Of a DNA stretch of 64,000 nucleotides, positions 43,371 to 55,498 are shown in pieces. The stretch's first letter is position 1; the number at the start of each line of letters is the position of its first letter. Below the pieces are notes generated by a model. The model worked only from the letters and a program-made list of their open reading frames with translations, made no database searches and was not told the DNA's origin. Position numbers and translations under genes: made by a program. Source of the stretch: Thalassobaculum_A sp040219615 (lineage in GTDB: Bacteria; Pseudomonadota; Alphaproteobacteria; Thalassobaculales; Thalassobaculaceae); NCBI RefSeq assembly GCF_040219615.1, contig NZ_JAVJSE010000041.1, forward strand, positions 434,001 through 498,000, given 5' to 3'.

Positions 43371-43717
43371 TCGTTCGATCTTCCTCGTTTTGTCACAGGG
43401 AGGGCGTCGCCGTCCGACGGGGATATAGCAGATTCCACGCGCGGATCACCGGCCGCCCCCGACCGTCTCGACACTATGCCACAAATCGGCGTCAGCCGAT
43501 GCCCGGATCGAATGAATGAGCGGATGGTGATGCGGATGCGGCACCCCTCGGTCCGGCGGGCCGGGTGGTTAACGGCTACCGCCCTCGCCGCTTGACCTGT
43601 GTCGAACTGGGAAAGAGACTGGAGCCGAAAAGGGGCGGCGATCCGTATGGCTCGCCTGCGGTATCCCCCTGAAACACAGACATTTCAGATCGCACGCTTC
43701 ACGAGGGAGATGAGGGC
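43371..43717. other. Divergent control region GntR/coxS
   Basis: 347 bp without a gene. It holds a small perfect inverted repeat ATCGGC-GTCA-GCCGAT at 43485-43500, a possible operator for the GntR protein, and the coxS ribosome site GAGGGAG. I saw no clear sigma-70 boxes. Confidence 0.4.
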
Positions 43718-44179
43718 ATGCCCACGGTTACCATGACGGTGAACGGCAAGAAGGTGTCGGGCGAGGTCGAGCCCCGCACCCTGCTCGTTCAGTTCCTGCG
43801 CGAAAACCTGCGCCTGACCGGGACCCATGTCGGCTGCGACACCAGCCAGTGCGGTGCCTGCGTCGTCCACGTCAACGGCGATTCGGCCAAGTCCTGCACC
43901 ATGCTGGCGGTCCAGGCCGAAGGCGCCGACGTCGTCACCATCGAGGGCCTCGCCAAGGGCGACGAACTGCACCCGATGCAGGCGGCCTTCAAGGAGCATC
44001 ACGGCCTGCAGTGCGGCTTCTGCACCCCCGGCATGGTGATGAGCGCGGTCGACCTGGTGAAGAAGAACCCGAAGGCGACCGAGCACGAGATCCGGGAATG
44101 GCTGGAAGGCAACATCTGCCGCTGCACCGGGTACCACAACATCGTGAAGGCGATTCAGCACGCGCAACAGTCGGCGTGA
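43718..44179 (+). CDS. coxS: CoxS-type [2Fe-2S] small subunit (form II)
   Basis: 153-residue iron-sulfur subunit of a xanthine-dehydrogenase-family molybdenum hydroxylase. The plant-type [2Fe-2S] cluster is bound by CDTSQCGACVVH and a fourth Cys in SAKSC; the helical cluster by QCGFCTPGMV and NICRCTGY. It carries electrons from the Mo centre to FAD. It starts the S-L-M order that marks form II, unlike M-S-L in true CO dehydrogenase operons. A strong GAGGGAG site precedes the start. Confidence 0.93.
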   Translation: MPTVTMTVNGKKVSGEVEPRTLLVQFLRENLRLTGTHVGCDTSQCGACVVHVNGDSAKSCTMLAVQAEGADVVTIEGLAKGDELHPMQAAFKEHHGLQCGFCTPGMVMSAVDLVKKNPKATEHEIREWLEGNICRCTGYHNIVKAIQHAQQSA

Positions 44180-44233
44180 CCGATCCCCAATAAGCAATAG
44201 CAACAGGGAATCGGCCTAACAGGGAGCGAGACA

Positions 44234-46609
<2,376 letters not shown>

Positions 46610-46637
46610 CCACGGACGAGACCCGAGGAGACAGACG

Positions 46638-47435
<798 letters not shown>

Positions 47436-47462
47436 TCGTTCCCGACCCGACATGTCGGCAGC

Positions 47463-47492
47463 GGGCCGGTCCCCATGGGGGCCGGCCCGTTT
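47463..47492 (+). terminator. Hairpin terminator after coxSLM
   Basis: GGGCCGGTCCC (47463-47473) pairs with GGGGCCGGCCC (47478-47488) with one G-U pair and loop CATG; GTTT follows. The T run is short. Confidence 0.6.
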
Positions 47493-47541
47493 GCGTGATA
47501 GGCTGCGGTTCCGGACTTCACCTCCGACAGGAGATCCTTGA

Positions 47542-48015
47542 ATGCTTGGCCGCACCCTCGCCATCGTCGCCTGCCTGGCGCTCGCCGGCGGTTCTCCGGC
47601 CCATTCGAAATCGGAGAAGGCCGCCGACAAGGCCGTCACCCACGGCGCCGCCAAGACGGCCGGCAAGGCCAAGACCGGGACATCCGGGACCGACGCGACC
47701 GCCGCTGCGGCCGCCGCCGCCGGCGCGGTGCTGGCCGGCGTGCTGCTGTCGGACCAGGACCGCACGACCATCTCCCGATACTTCCAGCAGCATCCGCAGC
47801 CGGCGACCGCGTTGCCGCCCGGCATCGCCAAGAACGTCGCCCGCGGCAAGCCGATCCCGCCGGGCATCGCCAAGCGCGGCGTGCCGAACGGGCTGTCCGG
47901 CCAGTTGTCGATCCCGTCGGGCTACGAACTGCAGACCATCGGCACCGACGTGGTGCTGATCGAGGCCGGCACCCGGATCATCGCCGACGTGCTCAAGGAC
48001 GTGCTGCGAAAATAG
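47542..48015 (+). CDS. CigR/RcnB-like periplasmic protein
   Basis: 157 residues with a signal peptide (MLGRTLAIVACLALAGGSPAHS), an Ala/Lys/Thr-rich spacer containing a hydrophobic run (AAAAAAAGAVLAGVLL), and a conserved C-terminal part LPPGIAKNVARGKPIPPGIAKRG...LIEAGTRIIADVLKDVL. The duplicated PPGIAK element is typical of the CigR/RcnB-like family of small periplasmic proteins, whose biochemical role is unclear. Located alone between coxM and ppa. Confidence 0.72.
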   Translation: MLGRTLAIVACLALAGGSPAHSKSEKAADKAVTHGAAKTAGKAKTGTSGTDATAAAAAAAGAVLAGVLLSDQDRTTISRYFQQHPQPATALPPGIAKNVARGKPIPPGIAKRGVPNGLSGQLSIPSGYELQTIGTDVVLIEAGTRIIADVLKDVLRK

Positions 48016-48042
48016 CCGCTTGATCGCTGCGGCGCACAGGAT

Positions 48043-48059
48043 ATGTTGCGCCGCAACAT
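48043..48059. promoter_or_regulatory. Perfect palindrome upstream of ppa
   Basis: ATGTTGCG-C-CGCAACAT is a perfect 8-bp dyad with one central base, 23 bp before the ppa start. The TGC...GCA half-sites recall PhaR-like or other operator dyads. Confidence 0.4.
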
Positions 48060-48082
48060 TTCGAGGTCACGAGGACCGGATC

Positions 48083-48631
48083 ATGAGACTCGACAAGATC
48101 GCCATCGGCCACAACCCGCCCTACGACGTGAACGTCATCATCGAGGTCGGCCTCGGCTCGGATCCGGTCAAGTACGAGCTCGACAAGGAATCCGGCGCGC
48201 TGTTCGTCGACCGCTTCCTGCACACCGCGATGAGCTATCCGGTCAACTACGGCTTCATCCCGCACACCCTGTCCGAGGACGGCGACCCGGTCGACGTGAT
48301 GGTCGCCGGCCAGGTGCCGATCCTGCCGAAGTCGGTGGTGCGGGTGCGCCCGGTCGGGGTGCTGATCATGGAGGACGAGGCCGGCCTGGACGAGAAGATC
48401 CTGACCGTCCCGGTCGACAAGCTGCACCCCTACTACACCGACGTCGGCTCGTGGCGCGACCTGCCGAAGATCCTGATCGACCAGATCCAGCACTTCTTCA
48501 CCCACTACAAGGACCTCGAGGCCAACAAGTGGGTGCAGGTCAAGCGCTGGGGCGACGCCGAGGAGGCGCTCGACCTGATCCGCGCCGGCATCCGGGCGGC
48601 CGACGCGAAGCCGGCCAAGGCCGCCGAATAG
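48083..48631 (+). CDS. ppa: Inorganic pyrophosphatase (family I)
   Basis: 182-residue cytosolic enzyme that hydrolyses PPi to phosphate. Active-site residues: VKYELDKESGALFVDR, MSYPVNYGFIPHT, and EDGDPVDVMV with the metal-binding aspartates, plus VPVDKLHPYY and FFTHYKDLE. GAGGA precedes ATG 48083. An essential housekeeping gene; a perfect palindrome just upstream may be an operator. Confidence 0.95.
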   Translation: MRLDKIAIGHNPPYDVNVIIEVGLGSDPVKYELDKESGALFVDRFLHTAMSYPVNYGFIPHTLSEDGDPVDVMVAGQVPILPKSVVRVRPVGVLIMEDEAGLDEKILTVPVDKLHPYYTDVGSWRDLPKILIDQIQHFFTHYKDLEANKWVQVKRWGDAEEALDLIRAGIRAADAKPAKAAE

Positions 48632-48676
48632 CGCGGCCCGGCCAAGCCCGGCGGATCGGCTGCCCCGCCAGGTCGG

Positions 48677-49330
48677 TTACAACGCCTTCAGGCCGGCCAG
48701 CAGTTCGGCCTTGCGCTTCTTGATCGCGTCCAGCCCCTGCTCGCAGCGCGCGTCCAGGGCATTTTCACCGGGCGATCGCTCGGCCTCGCACATCGACCAG
48801 CGTAGCCGGCGCCATTCCTCGGTCTCCCGCTCCACCTCGGCGACCTGCTGCGACACGAAGCTTGCCCGGTCCGCGCCGGCCGGAGCCAGCGAGACGGTCA
48901 CCGTCGGCGGGAACTCGTAGACGTCGGTCCGCTGGGCCGCGCCGGTCGCCAGGGCCGGCAATCCGCCAAGCAGCAGGAACATCGCGCCGGTCGCCGCCTG
49001 GCCCTGTTTGGCTTCCGCGCTCTCCTCCGACGCCAGATAGCGCACCGTCGCCGGACCGCCGGCGGCAGGGATGCAGCTCAATTCCAAGACACGGGCGTTC
49101 TTCGGTACGAACAGCGTTGCCGGGGCGTCGACAGTCGACGACCAGACCGGGTTGACCCGCGAGCGATGCATCAGCATGGATCGGGCGGCGCACCGGGCCG
49201 CCCCCTGATCCGTCGACAGGGTGACCGGTTGCATCCGGACGTCTCCTTCCACCAATTCGCCGTCCTTCGGCGTCGCGCTGCAACCGGCGACCGCCAGCGA
49301 CAGCACGATGGCAACTCCTGTACGCAACAT
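48677..49330 (-). CDS. Hypothetical lipoprotein
   Basis: 217 residues. The signal peptide MLRTGVAIVLSLAVAGC ends in a lipobox AVAGC. The mature part has several further cysteines (ARCAARS, LSCIPAAG, WSMCEAE, ARCEQG) that could pair as disulfides, a hydrophobic segment GAMFLLLGGLPALATGAA in the middle, and a charged helical C-terminus with VEREYEEW-like pattern (VERETEEWRR). No family is recognised. ATG 49330 has GGGGGG six bases upstream. It has a composition like its neighbours. Confidence 0.72.
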   Translation of the reverse strand: MLRTGVAIVLSLAVAGCSATPKDGELVEGDVRMQPVTLSTDQGAARCAARSMLMHRSRVNPVWSSTVDAPATLFVPKNARVLELSCIPAAGGPATVRYLASEESAEAKQGQAATGAMFLLLGGLPALATGAAQRTDVYEFPPTVTVSLAPAGADRASFVSQQVAEVERETEEWRRLRWSMCEAERSPGENALDARCEQGLDAIKKRKAELLAGLKAL

Positions 49331-49485
49331 CTGATGCCCCCCTGCATCCATTGAGAGATATTCGTGGCTATACGGTGATTCGGAAGGCGCCGCCACTCTC
49401 CGGCACGCCCTGCCGGCGTCGCCTTGTCCACCGCACGGCCGTGGTCTAAAACCGCCGGAAACTCCAACGAGCGCAGCAGGGAGGC

Positions 49486-50661
49486 ATGCCCATGGCCGCC
49501 GACGGCCAACACGCCCGCACCGGTCCCCTCGCCGGAATCACCGTCGTCGACGTCAGCCGTATCCTGGCCGGCCCCTACTGCACCCTGCTGATGGCCGAGC
49601 TCGGCGCCAGGGTGATCAAGGTCGAGACCCCGGAGACCGGCGACGACGCCCGCCACTACGGCCCGTTCGTCAACGGCAAGTCGGCGTATTTCCAGTCGAT
49701 CAACCGCGGCAAGGAGAGCATCGCGCTCAACCTGAAGCAGGACGACGACAAGGCGATCTTCGAGGCGCTGCTGGAGACCGCGGACGTCGTCGTCGAGAAC
49801 TTCCGGCCCGGCACCATGGAAAAGCTCGGCTACGGCTGGGACAGCCTGCACGCGAAGTATCCCAGGCTGATCTACGCCGCCGCCTCCGGCTTCGGCCATT
49901 CCGGCCCGGACATGACCCGGCCGGCCTACGACATGGTCGTGCAGGGCATGGGCGGGATCATGAGCGTGACCGGCCATCCCGGCACCCCGCCGACCCGCAT
50001 CGGCATGTCGATCGGCGACATCGGCTCCGGCCTGTACGCCACGGTCGGCGTGATCTCCGCGCTGTACCACCGGGCCATGACCGGCGAGGCCACCAAGGTC
50101 GACATCGGCATGTTCGACTGCCAGCTGGCGCTGCTCGAGAATGCCGCCATGCGCTACTTCACCTCGGGACAGGCGCCCGGCCCGCTCGGCGCCCGGCACC
50201 CCTCGATCACCCCGTTCGAGGCGTTCACCACCGGCGACGGCTACATCATCATCGCCGCCGGCAACGACAGCCTGTTCCGCAAGCTGGCCGACGCCCTCGG
50301 CAAGCCGGAGTGGAAGGACGACCCGCGCTACGTCTCGAACCCCAAGCGGGCCGAGAACGTCGAGACCCTGAAGGGCGAGCTCGAGGCGATCCTGAACACC
50401 GCGCCGACCGCGCACTGGATGTCGGTGCTCGACGCCGCCGGCGTGCCGGCCGGGCCGATCAACGACATCGGCCAGGCCGTCACCTACCCGCAGGCGGCGG
50501 CCCGCAACATGATCGTCGACGTCGAGGACCCGATCACCGGGCCGATGAAAGTGATCGGCAACCCGGTCAAGATCTCGGGCTTCCCCGACCCCACCACGCG
50601 CGAGCCGGCCCCCAACCTGGACCAGGACCGCGCCAAGATTCTGAAGGAGATCGGACGATGA
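49486..50661 (+). CDS. CaiB/BaiF family (class III) CoA-transferase
   Basis: 391 residues. Class III CoA-transferases move CoA between carboxylic acids. The family N-terminus PLAGITVVDVSRILAGPYCTLLMAELGARVIKVE is present, as is VVVENFRPGTMEKLG. The catalytic aspartate is D149 in RPAYDMVVQGMGG, and the C-terminal VPAGPINDIGQA follows. It overlaps the aldehyde dehydrogenase gene by ATGA, so the two probably work in one catabolic route. ATG 49492 is an alternative start. The acid substrate is unknown. Confidence 0.9.
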   Translation: MPMAADGQHARTGPLAGITVVDVSRILAGPYCTLLMAELGARVIKVETPETGDDARHYGPFVNGKSAYFQSINRGKESIALNLKQDDDKAIFEALLETADVVVENFRPGTMEKLGYGWDSLHAKYPRLIYAAASGFGHSGPDMTRPAYDMVVQGMGGIMSVTGHPGTPPTRIGMSIGDIGSGLYATVGVISALYHRAMTGEATKVDIGMFDCQLALLENAAMRYFTSGQAPGPLGARHPSITPFEAFTTGDGYIIIAAGNDSLFRKLADALGKPEWKDDPRYVSNPKRAENVETLKGELEAILNTAPTAHWMSVLDAAGVPAGPINDIGQAVTYPQAAARNMIVDVEDPITGPMKVIGNPVKISGFPDPTTREPAPNLDQDRAKILKEIGR

Positions 50662-52187
50662 ACCTGATGGTAAGCGATCTCGACTACGGCCAGGCGCCGT
50701 CACTCGAGCCGAACCTGGATCCCTACGCCCTCGCCAAGTCGCTGTCCGGCCGCCACCTGATCGGTGGCGCGCTGGTGCCGGCGGCCTCCGGCGAGACCTT
50801 CGAGGTGGTGTATCCGGCGACCGGCGAGATCATCGGCTTCGGCGCCGCCGGCGATTCCGAGGACGTCGACCGGGCGGTGCAGGCCGCCGTCGAGGCCCAG
50901 AAGCCCTGGGCGAAGATGCGGGCCCGGGACCGCGGCAAGCTGCTCTACAAGTGCGCCGAGGCACTGGAGGAGCATGTCGAGGAGCTGGGCCGGCTGATCG
51001 CGCTGGAGACCGGCAAGGCGCTGCGGACGGAAAGCCGGGTCGAGGCCTCGATCCTGGCCGACGCCTTCTACTTCCACGCCGGCCTCGGCTCCGAGCTGAA
51101 GGGCGAGACCGTCCCGCACCATCCGGACATGCTGACGATCACGGTGCGCGAGCCGATCGGCGTGGTCGGCGCGATCATCCCGTGGAACGTACCGCTGCTG
51201 CTGATGGCGCTGAAGATCGCCCCGGCGATCCTGGCCGGCAACGCGGTGATCGTGAAGTCCGCCGAGGAGGCACCGCTCACGGTCCTGCGGGTCTGCCAGA
51301 TCATGAACTCGGTGCTGCCGGCCGGCGTGTTCCAGATGCTGTCGGGCTTCGGCCCGGAATGCGGTGCCCCGCTGGTCGCCCACCGGAAGGTCGGCAAGGT
51401 GACCTTCACCGGCTCGGTCGAGACCGGCAAGGTCGTCTACAAGACCGCCGCCGACAAGCTGATCCCGGTGACCCTGGAACTCGGCGGCAAGTCGCCGATG
51501 ATCGTGTTCGACGACGCCAACGTCGACAAGGCGGTCGACGGCGCCGTGATCGGCATGCGCTTCACCCGCCAGGGCCAGTCCTGCACCGCCGCCAGCCGGA
51601 TCTTCGTGCACGAGAAGGTCTACGACGAGTTCGTGGCCAAGCTGCGCGCCAAGGTCGACGCCATGGTCATGGGGGACCCGCTGGACGAGAAGACCGACAT
51701 CGGCACGATCATCTCGCCCGAGCAGTTCTCCAAGGTGCAGGGCTACATCGAGCATGGCCGCAAGGAGCCGGGCGCCAAGCCGATCGAGTGCTCGGCCATG
51801 CCGAGCGACCCGAAGTTCAAGGACGGCCTGTTCATCCGCCCGGTGGTGTTCACCGAGGTCGGCCATGACAGCAGGCTGGCCCGCGAGGAGATCTTCGGCC
51901 CGGTCACCTGCATCTTCCGCTGGTCCGACCGCGACCAGGTGCTGGCCGCCGCCAACGACACCGAGTACGGGCTGGCCGCGACGGTCTGGACCAACGACCT
52001 GAAGGCGGCGCTGAGCTTCACCGAGCAGTTGGAGGCCGGCTTCGTGCAGGTCAACCAGAACCTGGTGGTGCAGCCGGGCCTGAGCTACGGCGGCGTGAAG
52101 AACTCCGGCCTCGGCAAGGAGGCGACGCTGGAGTCGATGCTGGAGCACTTCACCCACAAGAAGACCATCATCTTCAACCGCACCTGA
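50658..52187 (+). CDS. NAD(P)-dependent aldehyde dehydrogenase
   Basis: 509 residues. The fold is complete: IGVVGAIIPWNVPLLLMALKIAPAILAGN, FTGSVETGK (cofactor loop), the general-base Glu in LELGGKSPM, catalytic C309 in RQGQSCTAASR, and EIFGPVTCIFRW. Substrate unknown, but translational coupling to the CoA-transferase suggests that the acid it makes is activated by CoA transfer. Nine bases separate it from the penicillin acylase-like gene. Confidence 0.91.
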   Translation: MNLMVSDLDYGQAPSLEPNLDPYALAKSLSGRHLIGGALVPAASGETFEVVYPATGEIIGFGAAGDSEDVDRAVQAAVEAQKPWAKMRARDRGKLLYKCAEALEEHVEELGRLIALETGKALRTESRVEASILADAFYFHAGLGSELKGETVPHHPDMLTITVREPIGVVGAIIPWNVPLLLMALKIAPAILAGNAVIVKSAEEAPLTVLRVCQIMNSVLPAGVFQMLSGFGPECGAPLVAHRKVGKVTFTGSVETGKVVYKTAADKLIPVTLELGGKSPMIVFDDANVDKAVDGAVIGMRFTRQGQSCTAASRIFVHEKVYDEFVAKLRAKVDAMVMGDPLDEKTDIGTIISPEQFSKVQGYIEHGRKEPGAKPIECSAMPSDPKFKDGLFIRPVVFTEVGHDSRLAREEIFGPVTCIFRWSDRDQVLAAANDTEYGLAATVWTNDLKAALSFTEQLEAGFVQVNQNLVVQPGLSYGGVKNSGLGKEATLESMLEHFTHKKTIIFNRT

Positions 52188-52195
52188 CCCGGGGC

Positions 52196-54655
52196 GTGGC
52201 GAAGACGCCCCCGGCCGAGACCGGCGGCGGGACCGGGACCGAGAGGCGCCCCGGCTCCCGCCGCCGGCGTTTCGTGGTGGCCGCCGTGCTGGTGCTGCTG
52301 GCGCTGAACGTGCTGGCCGCCGGCGGCGTGCTGTGGCTGCGGACCTCGGTGCCGACGGTGGCCGGGACCGTCGAGGGGCTGGCAGGGCTGGCGAAGCCGG
52401 CGTCGGTCACCCGCGACTCGCGCGGCGTGCTGTACATCACCGCCGAGAGCCCCGAGGACGCCAGCTTCGCCCTCGGCTTCGCGCACGCCCAGGACCGGCT
52501 CTGGCAGATGGAGATGACCCGGCGGATCGGCAGCGGCCGGCTCGCCGAGGTGGTCGGGGAGGCCGGACTACCGGTCGACCGGATGCTCCGGACTCTCGGC
52601 CTGTATCGGCTCGCGGAGGCAAACCTGGACCGGCTGTCGCCGGCCGCGCGGGCCCATGTCGAGGCCTATGCCGCCGGGGTGAACGGCTATCTCGACACCC
52701 GGTCCGGCGCCCTGCCCCCGGAATTCGTCCTGCTCGGGCACTCGCCGGAGCGCTGGCGACCGGCGGACTCCCTGGTCTGGGGGCGGCTGATGTCGCTGCA
52801 GCTCGCCGGCAACTGGTTCGGCGAGATCCTGCGCGCCCGCATGCTGAAGGCGGGCCTCACCCGGGCCGACCTCGACACCTTGTGGGCCGAGCGGCCGCAG
52901 CCGCCACGCGCCGGGGCGGACGCCTCCTCCCCGGCCGTCGGATCCGGCACCGCCCTCTCCCTGCTCGACGCCGGACGGCTCGACCGGATCGCCGCCGCCC
53001 TGCCCGACGTGCTGGCCCCGCGGCTTGCATCCAACGTCTGGATCCTCGACGGGTCGCGGACGCCGACCGGCAAGCCGGTGCTGGCCGGCGACCCGCATCT
53101 CGGCTTCACCGATCCCGGCCTGTGGTCGCTGGCCCGCATCGAGACGCCGGGATACCGACGGGTCGGCGCCTTCGTTCCCGGCGTGCCGTTCCTGCTGCTC
53201 GGCCACAACGGCCGGGTCGCCTGGTCGATGACGACGACCACCTCCGATACCCAGGACCTGTTCGTCGAGAAGCTCGACCCGGCCGATCCCGGCCGCTACC
53301 TGACCCCCGACGGCAGTGCCGCCTTCGCGACCCGCACCGAGACCCTGCGGGCCGGCGACCGCACGCTCGAACTCACGGTGCGCGCGACCCGGCACGGGCC
53401 GGTGGTGTCCGATGTCATGGAGAGTGCGGCCGACGCCGCGGCCGCCGGAACCGTTCTGGCGCTCGCCTCGCCGGTGCTGATGGCCGACGACGACACCGCC
53501 GAGGCGCTGTTCCGCATGGGCGAAGCGACCGATGCGGATTCCTTCGTCGCGGCGCTGCGCGGATTTCACGCGCCGCAGCAGAACGTCGCCTTCGCCGACG
53601 TCGACGGCCGACTCGGCATCGTCTCCGCCGGCCGGGTGCCGGTCCGCGTCGGTGACGGCTTCCTGCCTTCACAGGGCTGGACCGGGACGCAGGACTGGCG
53701 GGGCTGGCTGCCGTTCGAGGCGCTGCCGAAACTCCGCGACCCGGCGTCCGGCGCGATCGTCAACGCCAACAACCGGGTCTGGCCGTCGGAGCAGGACCGG
53801 TTCTTCGGCCGCGAGCCCGACGCGCCGTACCGCGCCGATCGGATCGCCGAGCGCCTGGCCGACGCCGACGGCTCGGTCGAGGCCATGGCTGCCCTCCAGC
53901 GCGATACCCGGTCGGGATACGCCCGCGACCTGGTGCCCGTCCTGCTGCCTCTGGTGGCCGGCCGGGCGCCCGACAAGGCCACGCGAGCGGCCCTGACCCT
54001 GCTGCGTCTGTGGGACGGCGACATGGCGGCCGGGCGGCCGGAGCCGGTGATCTTCGCCGCCTGGACCGCCGCGCTGCACGAGCGCCTGCTGGCCGACGAC
54101 CTGGGCGGGCTGCTGCGCGGGTATCAACGGATCCGCGCCGCGACCCTGCTGCGGATCCTCCTGCACGAGCCGGGCTGGTGCGACGACCGCCGCACGGCGA
54201 CCATCGAGAACTGTGCGGACATCGTCGCCGGGTCGCTGTCGGAAGCGATGGCGGCCATGACCCGGCGGTTCGGGGAGGACGTCGCCAAATGGCGCTGGGG
54301 CGACGCCCACCAGGCCGTCTTCGAGCACCGGATCTGGAGTCGACTGCCGGTGATCGGCGGCTTTCTCCAGCGCCGCGCGGTCACCGGCGGCGGCGACTAT
54401 ACCGTCAGCCGCGGCTCCTGGACCTGGGGGGACGGCGAAAGGCCGGTATTCCCGCACAACCACGGAGCGTCGTATCGCGCGGTCTACGACCTGGCCGATC
54501 TGGAACGATCGCGGTTCGCGGCGGCGCTGGGGGCTTCCGGCAACCTGTTCTCGCCGTATTTCGGCTCCTGGCAGGGCGACTGGACGGCGGGGCGCAGCTT
54601 CGCCATCCCCGTCGATCCGGACGACGACACGGCCCGCCTGTCGCTGCGGCCTTGA
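52196..54655 (+). CDS. Penicillin acylase family amidase, membrane-anchored
   Basis: 819-residue Ntn-hydrolase precursor. An N-terminal membrane helix (RFVVAAVLVLLALNVLAAGGVLWL) replaces a cleavable signal. The alpha-chain segment starts ITAESPEDASFALGFAHAQDRLWQMEMTRRIGSGRLAE, and the autocatalytic cleavage site is before S279 in ASNVWILDG, the new N-terminal Ser nucleophile of the beta chain. Also NGRVAWSMTTTTSDTQDLF and FPHNHGASYRAVYDL. Family substrates are acyl-homoserine lactones, penicillins or other N-acyl compounds. The start is GTG at 52196, nine bases after the dehydrogenase stop, without a good ribosome site; it may be reached by coupling. Confidence 0.87.
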   Translation: MAKTPPAETGGGTGTERRPGSRRRRFVVAAVLVLLALNVLAAGGVLWLRTSVPTVAGTVEGLAGLAKPASVTRDSRGVLYITAESPEDASFALGFAHAQDRLWQMEMTRRIGSGRLAEVVGEAGLPVDRMLRTLGLYRLAEANLDRLSPAARAHVEAYAAGVNGYLDTRSGALPPEFVLLGHSPERWRPADSLVWGRLMSLQLAGNWFGEILRARMLKAGLTRADLDTLWAERPQPPRAGADASSPAVGSGTALSLLDAGRLDRIAAALPDVLAPRLASNVWILDGSRTPTGKPVLAGDPHLGFTDPGLWSLARIETPGYRRVGAFVPGVPFLLLGHNGRVAWSMTTTTSDTQDLFVEKLDPADPGRYLTPDGSAAFATRTETLRAGDRTLELTVRATRHGPVVSDVMESAADAAAAGTVLALASPVLMADDDTAEALFRMGEATDADSFVAALRGFHAPQQNVAFADVDGRLGIVSAGRVPVRVGDGFLPSQGWTGTQDWRGWLPFEALPKLRDPASGAIVNANNRVWPSEQDRFFGREPDAPYRADRIAERLADADGSVEAMAALQRDTRSGYARDLVPVLLPLVAGRAPDKATRAALTLLRLWDGDMAAGRPEPVIFAAWTAALHERLLADDLGGLLRGYQRIRAATLLRILLHEPGWCDDRRTATIENCADIVAGSLSEAMAAMTRRFGEDVAKWRWGDAHQAVFEHRIWSRLPVIGGFLQRRAVTGGGDYTVSRGSWTWGDGERPVFPHNHGASYRAVYDLADLERSRFAAALGASGNLFSPYFGSWQGDWTAGRSFAIPVDPDDDTARLSLRP

Positions 54656-54660
54656 CCGGC

Positions 54661-55254
54661 TCAGAACCGGATCTTGGCGCCCACGGTGAACTTCTGATCG
54701 AGGCGGCTCTCGCCGAGCGAGCCCGGCCGCTCGGTCTCGCCGAGATACATCGCGCGGTACTCGGCCGAGACCGCCCAGCTGTCGCCCAGGTCGAAGTCGG
54801 CGCCGAAGCCGATCTGCGCGGTCGGCGCCATCTCCCTGCGCGCCGTCGGGTCGGTGCCGCCGACAAGGCTGGTGGTCCGATCGGCTCCGAGATAGCTCAC
54901 CCCGACGCCACCGACGACACGCGGCGTTACCAGGGTGCCGGTGTCGAAGTCATAGGCGCCCGAAACCAGGAAGGCATAACTGCCGTCCGGCTCGGACCGC
55001 GGCGAACTCGATCCGGCCGTGAAGGTGATGACATTGCCCGGCGAGAGGCGCGAGAAGGACACGCCCACCCCGATCCGGGCCGGCCGCGGCTCCAGTGACA
55101 GCGCATTGCCGGAACGCGGCTCCGCGGAGTCCGGGCCGCCGACGATGTACCAGGTGGTGGAGGAAGCGGGAGCCGGGACGGACTTGTCGTCGGCGACAGC
55201 CGCGCCGGAGGCACACAACACCGCGCCGGCGAAGAGAATCGCCAGCGGCGTCAT
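54661..55254 (-). CDS. Outer-membrane beta-barrel protein
   Basis: 197 residues with a signal peptide (MTPLAILFAGAVLCASGAAVA) and a run of amphipathic strands. It ends in KFTVGAKIRF, with the terminal Phe recognised by the Bam machinery. About eight strands are likely, as in small OmpA/OmpW or OmpX-type barrels. Function unknown. Convergent with the penicillin acylase-like gene, five bases apart. The open frame goes upstream over 100 more codons without protein features, so ATG 55254 is preferred. Confidence 0.8.
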   Translation of the reverse strand: MTPLAILFAGAVLCASGAAVADDKSVPAPASSTTWYIVGGPDSAEPRSGNALSLEPRPARIGVGVSFSRLSPGNVITFTAGSSSPRSEPDGSYAFLVSGAYDFDTGTLVTPRVVGGVGVSYLGADRTTSLVGGTDPTARREMAPTAQIGFGADFDLGDSWAVSAEYRAMYLGETERPGSLGESRLDQKFTVGAKIRF

Positions 55255-55422
55255 GAGCCTTCTGCTATGCGGTTGTGCAGCCAATTCGCCGCCCTCCGCG
55301 TGAGGCGGCGTCCGGAAAGCCGGGCCCGCCGCTAAGCGTACTATCCCCTTGCCTCCCTCGAAGTTCTGTACCACGGGAGGCGTCGAATGCCAACGTGAGT
55401 CAGCCGGTCCGGAGATAGACTG

Positions 55423-55453
55423 CCACGTCAAGACTAACGAATTCTTGACGTGG
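55423..55453. promoter_or_regulatory. Perfect 11-bp inverted repeat before threonine ammonia-lyase
   Basis: CCACGTCAAGA (55423-55433) and TCTTGACGTGG (55443-55453) are exact inverted copies with 9 bases between, so the arm centres are 20 bp apart, two helical turns. It lies 46 bp before the start codon. Either a dimeric operator or a leader hairpin. Confidence 0.6.
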
Positions 55454-55498
55454 AAACGCCGGCCACCGGTCGGTGCAACCCTGCCGAGAGATCCTGCC

